Assembly: GCA_021815645.1 (NCBI GenBank)
Contig: JAKBAB010000005.1
Location: forward strand, 1-48,363
Origin: Actinomycetes bacterium
GTDB taxonomy: Bacteria > Actinomycetota > Acidimicrobiia > Acidimicrobiales > RAAP-2
Direction: 5' to 3'
Length of the DNA stretch: 48,363 nucleotides
Numbering within the stretch: the first letter of the stretch is position 1; each line of letters starts with the position of its first letter. The notes beneath the pieces were generated by a model. That model made no database searches and was not told the origin of the DNA. It was given only the letters and a program-made list of their open reading frames with translations. Positions 26,612 to 35,412 of this stretch are shown here, piece after piece. The position numbers and the translations under genes are program-made.

Positions 26612-29600
26612 GTGCCAGCACCTCGAACTGACGTAGAAAGCGAACTACTGGCGCGGTCGGTCGCGCGCGCGCGCGAACTCATTGACGCCAGCGAGATGCG
26701 CACGCGCCCCGAGAGGCGCACCCAGCGCCGACTCCGGCGGCTCCTAGACGACGAGCGAGCGCTCGACGTGACGGTGGCACTCACCGACGAAGTAATGCGG
26801 TTCACGTCGCCGAAGGCCAGCGCCCGGGCGCTGCGCGGGGCGGCCCTCGGCGCTTCGCGGCGGGGGTTCGGTTTGCTGAACGCGACTGGACTACGCCTCG
26901 TGGCCGCCCTGTCGAGGGTCGCGCCCGCCGTAGCCGGACGCGTCGTGAGCGGGCACGTGCGCGCTCTCACCGACGACCTCATCCTCGACGGCGCCGACGA
27001 ACGCCTCACCGCGATCATCAGTGAACACGCTGGCGCCAATTTGGCTCTTAACATCAACGTCCTAGGGGAGGCCGTGCTAGGGACGGGCGAAGCCCAGCGC
27101 CGTCGTCGCCGGGTTCTCGACGTGATGGGTCGCGACGACGTCAACTACGTTTCGGTTAAGGTCTCGTCCGTCGCGGCACCCCTGCTGACGTTCGATCGGG
27201 CGGGCTCTCGAGAGAGAGTGAGCGCCGCCCTGCGCGAGATCTACGACCGGGCTCGCGCGACGGGTACGTTCGTCAATCTCGACATGGAGGAGTTCCGTGA
27301 CCTCCGACTCACGCTCGACGCTTTCGCTAACGTCGTGTCCTCATTCGAGTACGCCGGAATCGACGTCGGCGTCGTACTTCAGGCTTACTTGCCCGAGGCC
27401 CATAACGCACTGGAGAGTGTGATAGCGCTCGCGCGCGAACGGTATCAACTCGGCGGGGGCACCGTCAAGGTGCGACTCGTCAAGGGGGCCAACCTCGCGA
27501 TGGAGCGCGTTGAGGCCGAGGCGCACGGATGGTCACCGGCCACTTACGCGACGAAGGCTGACGTCGACGCGAGCTATTTACGGCTCGTCGATCGGGCGCT
27601 CGACGTCGAGCACGCGGACTACTTGCGCGTGGGCGTCGCTAGTCACAATCTCTTTCATCTGGCGTGGGCCCTCGAACTGGCTCGAGAGCGCGGGGTCGCC
27701 GATCGCGTCGACGTCGAGATGCTCGAGGGAATGGCTCCGGCCGAAGCCCGAGCGCTCGCCGCCGCCGGGAATCGGGTTCTGCTTTACGCGCCCGTAACTC
27801 GCCGTGACGACTTCCCCTCGGCGGTCGCCTACCTGGTGCGACGGCTCGACGAAAACACGAGTCCCGACAACTATCTTCGCGACGCGCTCGTCATCGCGAA
27901 GGACGCGGCGGTGCGCGAACGCCAGCAACAGCGATTCGTAGACGCCGTTGCGGCCCGTCACCACGTCAACAGCAACCCTCGACGACACGCGCTCGCCGTG
28001 ACGGATGGTCCCTTTCGCAACGAACCCGACGGAGACCCGACTCGTGACGCCTACGTGCAAGACGTCTCGGACGCGTGGGTCGCGCTGCGCGCAAGCAACG
28101 ATCTGGTCATTGACACCCTGACCCACCTAGACGTCGGCTCGGCCGGGCCGACGTCGCCGGGCGAGAGCGACGTCGACTACGAGGAGGGACTCGACCCGAG
28201 CGATAACGGCCGAAAGTGGTATCGGTACCGGGTCGCTACCGTCGCGCAAGTGGACCGCGCATTCGAAGTCGCGAGTTCGGGATTCGCCTCGTGGCACCGT
28301 AAGAGCAACGGCGATCGGGCCGCGGTAGTGCGCCGTTGCGGGGAAGAGATGTCCGCCCAGCGAGTCCGGTCAATCGCCACCATGTCACGCGACGGCGCGA
28401 AAACCGTCGCCGAAGCGGACGGCGAAGTCAGTGAAGCCGTGGACTTCGCTCGCTACTACGCGGCGGGGGCCGATGGTCGTTTCGCGGCCGGTCCGTCTAC
28501 GCCGCTCGGCGTGGTCGTCGTCGTGCCACCGTGGAACTTTCCCTTCGCCATTCCGGCCGGGGGCGTGTTGAGCGCCCTCGCGGCGGGCAACGCCGTCATA
28601 GTAAAACCGGCCCCCGAAACCGTGGCGGTGGCTTACGAACTGGTGAGCCAGCTTTGGGCGGCGGGCGTCCCGAGGGACGTGCTCCAACTCGTACCCACCC
28701 GCGACGACGAATGCGGACGCCACCTCGTCACCCACGTCGGGGCCAGTGCCGTTCTCCTGACGGGCTCATTCGACACCGCACTGCTATTTGCTTCTTGGAG
28801 GCCCACCTTGCGCCTCCTGGCCGAGACCAGTGGCAAGAACGCCGTCGTCGTTACGGCGAGCGCCGACGTCGATCTGGCCGTAAAGGACCTCGTTCACTCG
28901 GCATTTTCTCACTCCGGTCAAAAGTGCAGTGCGGCCAGTTTGGGCATTATCGAACGGTCGCTCTTTGAGAACTCACCGTTCGTCGACCAGTTGGTGGACG
29001 CGGTCAATAGCCTCGCCGTGGGGGCCAGCTACGAACCGTCCACCAGCGTCGCGGCGCTGATCCGCCCGCCCGAGGCGGCGCTTCGTCGAGCGCTCGAACA
29101 CCTCGACCCGGGCGAGGAGTGGCTAGTCGAACCTCGTCCCCTCGATGAGGGTCACCGACTATGGCGGCCCGGAATCAAAGTAGGTGTTCGCCCGGGCTCG
29201 TGGAGTCACCTCAATGAGTGGTTCGGACCAGTGTTGGGGCTCATGATCGCCAACGACTTGGAAGAAGCCACCGCCTGGCAAAACGCAACGCCCTACGGGC
29301 TCACGGCGGGTCTGCAGTCCCTCGATACTCGAGAGTGCGAGTGGTGGCTCGACCACGTAGAAGCAGGAAACCTCTACGTCAACCGGGCCACGACCGGAGC
29401 GGTCGTGGCCCGTCAACCCTTCGGTGGCTGGCGGCGCTCGAGCGTCGGGCCAACGGCGAAGGCCGGAGGAACGAACTACTTGGACTGTCTACGGCACTGG
29501 GACCGCGTCTACGACGTCGACGCCGCCCTGCGCGCGGCGAGCGAATGGTTCACCGCCACTGGATCTCGGGCGATCGATCACGGGGGTCTAACGGGGGAAC

Positions 29601-30073
29601 GAAACCTGGTACGACACCGACTTCCCAAGCGGGCCGTAGCGGTTCGCGTAGACGAATCAATTAGCCCCGCCGAAGTGCTCTACGTACGCGGACTAGTAGA
29701 ACTCACCGGAGTCGCCGTGGAGTTCTCGTGCGCCACCGTCATCCGGGGTCTATTCGACCTCACCCTCGAGAGCGTGGACGAACTAGCCCAGCGCAGTGCC
29801 CGACTCTGGCGGGTGCGCTGGCTCAGCCGAGAGACGCCACCGACTCACGCGACGTTGGTCCACGGGGTCACCGTCGACCCTCGCCCACTCGCTCAGGCGG
29901 GCGACGTGGAAGCGGCCCGTTGGCTTCTCGAGCAGAGTGTGTCGATCACCAACCACCGTTACGGTAATCTCCGCGCCGGCCCCAAGCCCCGCTGCGTTGG
30001 CCTGGACGGCGGGGGCGGCCCAGACTTTAGGTCGCCGGATCGTGAGGCAGACCCAGGACTCTTTCGGCGATGA
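26612..30073 (+). CDS. putA: Bifunctional proline dehydrogenase / delta-1-pyrroline-5-carboxylate dehydrogenase
   Basis: ProDH motifs (NINVLGEAVLGTGEAQRR, VNLDMEEFRDLRLTL, VRLVKGANLAMERVEAEAHGW) plus ALDH (VVVVPPWNFPFAIPAGGVLSALAAGNAVIVKPAPE, AETSGKNAVVV, HSGQKCSAASL). GTG 26612 preferred to track start 26474. Confidence 0.93.
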   Translation: MPAPRTDVESELLARSVARARELIDASEMRTRPERRTQRRLRRLLDDERALDVTVALTDEVMRFTSPKASARALRGAALGASRRGFGLLNATGLRLVAALSRVAPAVAGRVVSGHVRALTDDLILDGADERLTAIISEHAGANLALNINVLGEAVLGTGEAQRRRRRVLDVMGRDDVNYVSVKVSSVAAPLLTFDRAGSRERVSAALREIYDRARATGTFVNLDMEEFRDLRLTLDAFANVVSSFEYAGIDVGVVLQAYLPEAHNALESVIALARERYQLGGGTVKVRLVKGANLAMERVEAEAHGWSPATYATKADVDASYLRLVDRALDVEHADYLRVGVASHNLFHLAWALELARERGVADRVDVEMLEGMAPAEARALAAAGNRVLLYAPVTRRDDFPSAVAYLVRRLDENTSPDNYLRDALVIAKDAAVRERQQQRFVDAVAARHHVNSNPRRHALAVTDGPFRNEPDGDPTRDAYVQDVSDAWVALRASNDLVIDTLTHLDVGSAGPTSPGESDVDYEEGLDPSDNGRKWYRYRVATVAQVDRAFEVASSGFASWHRKSNGDRAAVVRRCGEEMSAQRVRSIATMSRDGAKTVAEADGEVSEAVDFARYYAAGADGRFAAGPSTPLGVVVVVPPWNFPFAIPAGGVLSALAAGNAVIVKPAPETVAVAYELVSQLWAAGVPRDVLQLVPTRDDECGRHLVTHVGASAVLLTGSFDTALLFASWRPTLRLLAETSGKNAVVVTASADVDLAVKDLVHSAFSHSGQKCSAASLGIIERSLFENSPFVDQLVDAVNSLAVGASYEPSTSVAALIRPPEAALRRALEHLDPGEEWLVEPRPLDEGHRLWRPGIKVGVRPGSWSHLNEWFGPVLGLMIANDLEEATAWQNATPYGLTAGLQSLDTRECEWWLDHVEAGNLYVNRATTGAVVARQPFGGWRRSSVGPTAKAGGTNYLDCLRHWDRVYDVDAALRAASEWFTATGSRAIDHGGLTGERNLVRHRLPKRAVAVRVDESISPAEVLYVRGLVELTGVAVEFSCATVIRGLFDLTLESVDELAQRSARLWRVRWLSRETPPTHATLVHGVTVDPRPLAQAGDVEAARWLLEQSVSITNHRYGNLRAGPKPRCVGLDGGGGPDFRSPDREADPGLFRR

Positions 30074-31220
30074 TGTTGCGCTGGACCACCGACGTGCCAC
30101 CCCCGATAGTGAGAGCCTGCGAGTAGAGAAAGCCCCAGTACCAGGAGCGGCCGGCTTCACCGGTCACGCCGCCGGGTCCGTGGTCTACTAACATCGCCGC
30201 CGGCCCGGCCAGACGTTGAGCTAAACCCATCACCTCTTGACCGTGGTCGTCGGCGAGAGCCTTTCGAACACTGGCCGCCGCAGCGGACTCGCGCGACGTT
30301 GACCCGTGGGCGTTAAGTCGCTCGCGCAGGAGTCGTAGGACTTCCCCGTGGCCCCAACACGAGACGAGGGCGTCGCGCTCCAGGGCACTAAGCGTGACCG
30401 CGCTCGCACGCACTAAGTCGATCAAGTCGCGCGCGGTGGGCCCTCGGCCCCATAGGACCCCCTCTCCGGAGAGGGCGACGCGCTCGTTACCCAGGGTAAC
30501 TTTGGCCAATCGCCAACCCTCATTGACCTCGCCAATGAGGTAGTCGGCCGGAAGGCGCACGTCGTCGAGGAATACCTCGTTAAAGGCGTGATCCCCGGTC
30601 ATGTCCACCAGGGGACGGATCGAAACGCCGGGGGCGCGCAGGGGGCAGACGAAGTAACTAATCGAGCGGTGCGCGGAGGCGTCGCTCGCGGTTCGCGCGA
30701 GGAGGATTCCCCAGGTCGACAAGTGGGCGTAACTCGTCCAGACTTTCTGTCCCGACACGACCCACTCATCTCCGTCTCGTCGAGCCGTCGTCGACAGAGC
30801 CGCCAAATCGCTGCCCGCGTCGGGTTCACTGAATAGTTGACACCAGAACTCCTCGCCACTCAGCAGTCCCGGCAGCCATCGCTCCCGCTGGGCCGCTGTA
30901 CCCGCAACCAGCAAAGTGGGGCCGGCCCACCCGAGGCCGATGGGGTTGATGGGCCGCGACACCCCAGCTCGGCTCAGTTCCTCGTCAATCAATCGCTGCT
31001 CGTCGCGTGAGGCTCCGCGACCCCACGGTTCAGGCCACGCCGGCGCGACCAGGCCCGCCTCGGCGAGTTCCGCCCCAGTCGGGTGGGGGTGCTCCGTCAG
31101 CCAGCGCCGCAGCTCGACCCGGCGCGGGTCCTGGTCTCGCGCGTCGCTTCGCTCCGTGGAAGTCGTCGGAGCGAGCAGACCCCGACCAGACTCTCCATCC
31201 ATGCCCAACGCGTCCCTCAC
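30027..31220 (-). CDS. Acyl-CoA dehydrogenase family protein
   Basis: CQLFSEPDAGSDLAALSTTARRDGDEWVVSGQKVWTSYAHLSTWGILLART; FNEVFLDDVRLPADYLIGEVNEGW; C-terminal GGTSVVQRNIIAERVLGLP. Start at GTG 31220 or ATG 31202. Confidence 0.92.
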   Translation of the reverse strand: MRDALGMDGESGRGLLAPTTSTERSDARDQDPRRVELRRWLTEHPHPTGAELAEAGLVAPAWPEPWGRGASRDEQRLIDEELSRAGVSRPINPIGLGWAGPTLLVAGTAAQRERWLPGLLSGEEFWCQLFSEPDAGSDLAALSTTARRDGDEWVVSGQKVWTSYAHLSTWGILLARTASDASAHRSISYFVCPLRAPGVSIRPLVDMTGDHAFNEVFLDDVRLPADYLIGEVNEGWRLAKVTLGNERVALSGEGVLWGRGPTARDLIDLVRASAVTLSALERDALVSCWGHGEVLRLLRERLNAHGSTSRESAAAASVRKALADDHGQEVMGLAQRLAGPAAMLVDHGPGGVTGEAGRSWYWGFLYSQALTIGGGTSVVQRNIIAERVLGLPHDPAT

Positions 31221-31316
31221 GTAACCTCCCGGTACGACACCAAAGTAACGCGCGCCTCGGCGCGCGGGCCAACCCCGGCGCGGGCGCACCAGTGGAACCT
31301 TCCCTCAGACCAGACT

Positions 31317-31322
31317 TATACT
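31317..31322 (+). promoter_or_regulatory. -10 box TATACT 7 nt before the nfeD-like ATG (candidate leaderless promoter)
   Basis: TATACT at 31317-31322, ATG at 31330; weak -35-like TGGAAC at 31293-31298 with 18-nt spacer. Confidence 0.45.
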
Positions 31323-31329
31323 TCGCCCT

Positions 31330-31767
31330 ATGGCGATACTCTTCTGGCTCATCATCATCTTGGTGTGTATTTTCGCCGAAATGCACACCAACGCCTTCAT
31401 CGCGATTTTCGTGGGTGCGGGCGCCATTGTGCCATTCTTTTTGGCCCTTTCGAGTGTGTCGTTCGCCGTGCAGGCAGTAATCTGGCTCGTCATTTCGGCC
31501 GCGCTCCTCGGCGCACTGCGGCCCGCCGCGATGCACCGATTTCACCGTAGGTCCATCCTCGACCTCTCAGCCCCCGCGACCAGCTCTATGACCAATATGA
31601 CGGGTTTCGTAGAAGACGCGGTGGGCGACGAGGGCCACCCCGGTCGAGTCAAAATTAGGGGAGAGTCCTGGCGCGCGGTTACGTCGGGCGAGGAAGTAAT
31701 TCCCGACGGTACCCGCGTCATCGTTCGAAAGAGCTACGGCACCACCCTCTGGGTCGATAAGGTCTGA
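31330..31767 (+). CDS. NfeD-like membrane protein
   Basis: Two or three N-terminal TM segments (LFWLIIILVCIFAEMHTNAFIAIFVGAGAIVPFFLAL) then OB-like C-terminus (GFVEDAVGDEGHPGRVKIRGESWRAVTSGEEVIPDGTRVIVRKSYGTTLWVDKV). Confidence 0.8.
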   Translation: MAILFWLIIILVCIFAEMHTNAFIAIFVGAGAIVPFFLALSSVSFAVQAVIWLVISAALLGALRPAAMHRFHRRSILDLSAPATSSMTNMTGFVEDAVGDEGHPGRVKIRGESWRAVTSGEEVIPDGTRVIVRKSYGTTLWVDKV

Positions 31768-31830
31768 TCTTCTTCGGCGACCGGAGGCGGCGACGCCCCA
31801 AGCGGTCGGCGAACTGGCCGACGAGGAAAA

Positions 31831-32763
31831 CTACGCGCCACTCATCGTCGCACTGGGTACACCGTCCATGACGCTTCGAATCGCTTGCGCCGCGCCGAGG
31901 AGAGCCGCGCTCTCGGCGGGAATGATGAGTTTGGTGTTCTCACTAGCGGCGAATTTAGCCAAAGTGTCGAGTTGCAAAATCGCCACCACGGTGGAGTCGG
32001 GGTTCTGACCTTTAATTGCCGAATAGACGAGTGAGATTGCTTGCGCCCGACCCTCGGCTTCGAGAATCTGGGCCTGTCGCGCTCCCTCCGCGCGCAGAAT
32101 TGCTGACTGCTGCGCACCTTCCGCCTCTTTAATTGCGGCTTGGCGCTGGCCATCGGCGACGTTGACGGCGGACTGTTGCTGCCCCTCAGATTCGAGAATG
32201 CGGGCCCGCTTTTCTTGGTCGGCCTGCTTCTGGAGGGCCATGGCCTGAAGAATCTGGTCCGGCGGAGTGATTTCGAGAACTTCGACCCGATTGATACGCA
32301 CGCCCCACTTATCGGTTGCCTCCTCCATCTGGGTTTGCAGCAACGTACCGATTCGCTCGCGCTGAGAAAAGGCCTCGTCGAGCGAGATCGATCCAAAAAC
32401 GGCCCTCACCGAAGTGCGGGCGAGATTGTCCACGCTGACTAGATAGTCGGAGTTCGTAAACAGGGCTAGGCGCACGTCCACGACTTGGGAGAAAATTGTC
32501 GCATTGACGATGACCGCCACGTTGTCGCGCGTAATGACTTGCTGACGGTCGCCGGTACGGGGGGTTTCCCTCACGTCGATGATCTTCATAACTTCAATGA
32601 AGGGGAAGATGAACGTTAGCCCCGGGTTCTTGATGTCCTTGAACTCACCGAAGCGAGTGACGACGCCTTCGAAGCCCTGCTGAACGATACGTACCGACTT
32701 CGAGATAATCGTTATCGTTAACAGGACAATTATGGCCGCGATTACGGCGAGAACGATGCCCAC
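31831..32763 (-). CDS. SPFH/stomatin/prohibitin family protein
   Basis: N-terminal TM, SVRIVQQGFEGVVTRFGEFKDIKNPGLTFIFPFIEVMKIIDVRE, ALQKQADQEKRARILESEGQQQSAVNVADGQRQAAIKEAEG. Confidence 0.93.
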   Translation of the reverse strand: MGIVLAVIAAIIVLLTITIISKSVRIVQQGFEGVVTRFGEFKDIKNPGLTFIFPFIEVMKIIDVRETPRTGDRQQVITRDNVAVIVNATIFSQVVDVRLALFTNSDYLVSVDNLARTSVRAVFGSISLDEAFSQRERIGTLLQTQMEEATDKWGVRINRVEVLEITPPDQILQAMALQKQADQEKRARILESEGQQQSAVNVADGQRQAAIKEAEGAQQSAILRAEGARQAQILEAEGRAQAISLVYSAIKGQNPDSTVVAILQLDTLAKFAASENTKLIIPAESAALLGAAQAIRSVMDGVPSATMSGA

Positions 32764-32999
32764 AGATTCCTCCCCTACCTCGACGAACCGACGACGGCCC
32801 CGACTTCCCCGCCCCGTTTCGCCTCTCGTGCGAAGTGTATCGGACGAATTTTCCTAGCGGGAGAGTAGTCGGCGAGGCCAATCCCTCTACGAGCACCCCT
32901 CGCGGTGAATCGTTCACGCCGCCGTCGGCGCGGAGTGCGACCTTCCTGATAAAACGGAGCGGTAAACGCGACGGGCCCACCGGCGCAGAGAGGAGAGTC

Positions 33000-34322
33000 G
33001 TGGACGTCGCCACGTTCGTCGCGAACGCCTTCGGCCGTCAACTCCCCTTTCGGGTGGAGGCCTACGACGGTAGTGTCGCGGAGCCGACCGTTGTGTCACC
33101 GGCCAACGACGTCACGCTGCGAATATTGAGTCGCGACGCCATCGCCCGGGTTCTCACCCACCCCGGCGAACTCGGCGTCGCGCGGGCCTACGTCGCCGGA
33201 GACCTGGAGCTCGACGGGGACATTGACCACCTATTTGACATCGCGCTGCCTCCGGCGCGCCAACTACTCAACGTCACCAACCTAAAGGCGCTACTTTCGA
33301 GCGCGGGTGTGAGTACCCTGCGGCCCCTACCTCCTCCGTCGATTGAGGCACGGCCGAGGGGCGTTTTGCACTCGAGGGCTCGGGACCGCCACGCGGTGAC
33401 CCATCACTATGACGTTTCGAATCGATTTTACGAATTGGTCCTCGGCACCTCGATGACCTATTCCTGCGCCGTCTTTCGAACGGCCGACGACTCACTCGAA
33501 GTGGCCCAGACGCGCAAGGTGGACCTCGTCGCGCGCAAGCTCGGTCTTAGCCCCGGCCAAAGACTGCTCGACGTCGGCTGTGGTTGGGGCACGATGGCCA
33601 TCCACGCCGCGCGCGAGTACGGTGCGCGCGTCGTGGGCGTCACGCTCTCGGAGCCGCAGCGAACTTACGCCACCGAGCGCGCGCGAGTTGCCGGAGTCGC
33701 CGACCTAGTGGAGTTCCGCGTGCAGGACTATCGCGACGTCGTTGATGGTCCTTTCGACGCCATTAGCTCGATCGGAATGTCCGAGCACGTCGGACGACGG
33801 GCGCTCGCTCGATACAGCCAACAGTTATGGGACCTGCTGGTTCCCGGTGGAAGGTTTCTCAACCACGCGATCGGGCGACCGGCGTCACTCGACGACGATC
33901 CTCAGCCGACGCGCTGGAGTGAGTTCGCTCGCCAGAGTCAACTGGCGCTCGCGTTACGCACGTCATCAAAAACTGGCAGTCCCTTTATCGACCGATACGT
34001 CTTTCCCGATGGCGAGCTGCACGAGGTCGGTACTTTGGTGTCAACTTTCCAAGCCCACGGATTCGAAGTTCGACACCTGGAGAGTCTTCGCGAACACTAC
34101 GCGGTCACGTTGCGACACTGGGTCAACAACCTGACGCGGCACTTCGACGACGCGGTGCAAGAGGTCGGGATGCAACGAGCGCGAGCGTGGCGGCTCTACA
34201 TGTCCGCGTCGGCCGTCGCTTTCGAGCGCCACCACTTAGAGATTCACCAGATCCTGAACGTTCGTCCACTACGCGGAGTGAGCGGCGTGGGTTGGCGGCC
34301 ACAGTTCGAGCCGACTTTCTGA
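33000..34322 (+). CDS. Cyclopropane-fatty-acyl-phospholipid synthase family protein
   Basis: HHYDVSNRFYELVLGTSMTYSCAVF, QRLLDVGCGWGTMAIHAAREYGARVVGVTLSEPQ, SIGMSEHVG; GTG 33000 fits better than track start 32835. Confidence 0.92.
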   Translation: MDVATFVANAFGRQLPFRVEAYDGSVAEPTVVSPANDVTLRILSRDAIARVLTHPGELGVARAYVAGDLELDGDIDHLFDIALPPARQLLNVTNLKALLSSAGVSTLRPLPPPSIEARPRGVLHSRARDRHAVTHHYDVSNRFYELVLGTSMTYSCAVFRTADDSLEVAQTRKVDLVARKLGLSPGQRLLDVGCGWGTMAIHAAREYGARVVGVTLSEPQRTYATERARVAGVADLVEFRVQDYRDVVDGPFDAISSIGMSEHVGRRALARYSQQLWDLLVPGGRFLNHAIGRPASLDDDPQPTRWSEFARQSQLALALRTSSKTGSPFIDRYVFPDGELHEVGTLVSTFQAHGFEVRHLESLREHYAVTLRHWVNNLTRHFDDAVQEVGMQRARAWRLYMSASAVAFERHHLEIHQILNVRPLRGVSGVGWRPQFEPTF

Positions 34323-34354
34323 CGACACTACGGCTCCCCGCGGCCGACCTCGCC

Positions 34355-34870
34355 ATGTGGGACGATTTTGACATGAGCAGAGGTTGGAAGACCCATTGGC
34401 ACAATCACCCCGGAGTCCGTTCCGGCGGCGACCTAACGCGGGGCGAGCGGGCCGCCGATCGAATGCGCAACGTTATGGGATCGTGGGGCTTCGTTTTCGC
34501 ATTCTTCGTTGTCATGATCGCTTGGGCCCTCGTCAATACGGTCCTCATTGAACACGTTCTGCACCGACGGGCTTTCGATCCCTACCCTTATATCCTCTTA
34601 AACCTCTTCCTCTCCATGATGGCCGGTGTCCAGGCGGCGGCCCTGCTCATCGCCGCCAAAAGGGCCGACGCGATCTCGTCGGAAGTCGCGCTTCACACCG
34701 CGAGCAACACCGACGACATCAAGCGACTCATCGAAGAGAACACCGAACTGACCTCGCGCATCAAAGCCGCCACCGATCTCCTCGACGAAATCCATCTCCA
34801 CGTCGCCAACATTGGTAAAACGGTAGGCGCCGAGCCCGGTCAATTCGCCCCGAAGCCGCGGGCGACCTAG
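34355..34870 (+). CDS. DUF1003-like membrane protein
   Basis: RMRNVMGSWGFVFAFFVVMIAWALVNTVL...FDPYPYILLNLFLSMMAGVQAAALLIAAKR. Start at 34355 or 34373 avoids a long overlap with the previous gene. Confidence 0.8.
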   Translation: MWDDFDMSRGWKTHWHNHPGVRSGGDLTRGERAADRMRNVMGSWGFVFAFFVVMIAWALVNTVLIEHVLHRRAFDPYPYILLNLFLSMMAGVQAAALLIAAKRADAISSEVALHTASNTDDIKRLIEENTELTSRIKAATDLLDEIHLHVANIGKTVGAEPGQFAPKPRAT

Positions 34871-35358
34871 TCGCTCCCGCCGGGCGTGGCGCGAGCGCCG
34901 AGTGCGGCTTCGTCGCGACCGGGTCCCGCGACGACGTCGACGTCTCGGTACGTCATGACGTCACCACACGCCTCGCAGGTCATAACGGCGGTCGTCACTC
35001 GTTCACAGCGACGGTGAATCATCTCAACGGGCGGACCCGCGGGGGCTGAATACCGGTCGCCCCATTGACGCAGGGCGGTTAACACTGGCCACAGGTCGCG
35101 TCCCTTGTCGCTCAGGCGATATTCACTGCGCGGAGGGTGAACGCGGTAGGGCACTTTGACCAGAACCCCCGACGCCACGAGCCGATTTAGTCGGGCGTCG
35201 AGGATGTTTCGAGAGATTCCCAGGCGACGCTGAAACTGCTCAAAGCGCGTAAAACCCAAAAACGCGTCCCGCACGATCAGCAGGCTCCACCACTCACCCA
35301 CCACGTCCAAGCACTGGGCAACCGAGCAGTCCATTCCTGCGAAACTCTTTTTTTCCAC
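34867..35358 (-). CDS. HxlR family transcriptional regulator
   Basis: MDCSVAQCLDVVGEWWSLLIVRDAFLGFTRFEQFQRRLGISRNILDARLNRLVASGVLVKV. GTG 35358 preceded by GGAGG at 5-nt spacing; track start 35382 lies in a TATAAT box. Confidence 0.88.
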   Translation of the reverse strand: MEKKSFAGMDCSVAQCLDVVGEWWSLLIVRDAFLGFTRFEQFQRRLGISRNILDARLNRLVASGVLVKVPYRVHPPRSEYRLSDKGRDLWPVLTALRQWGDRYSAPAGPPVEMIHRRCERVTTAVMTCEACGDVMTYRDVDVVAGPGRDEAALGARATPGGSD

Positions 35359-35412
35359 GAGAACCTCCGTTATCAGTTGCATTATAGAACTAAGTAGGGT
35401 AGCGTTGCGGAC

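Noticed and set aside
29783-30191. ORFs at the putA/acyl-CoA dehydrogenase junction as possible extra genes
   Set aside because: They are alternative-frame readings of the two well-supported convergent genes.
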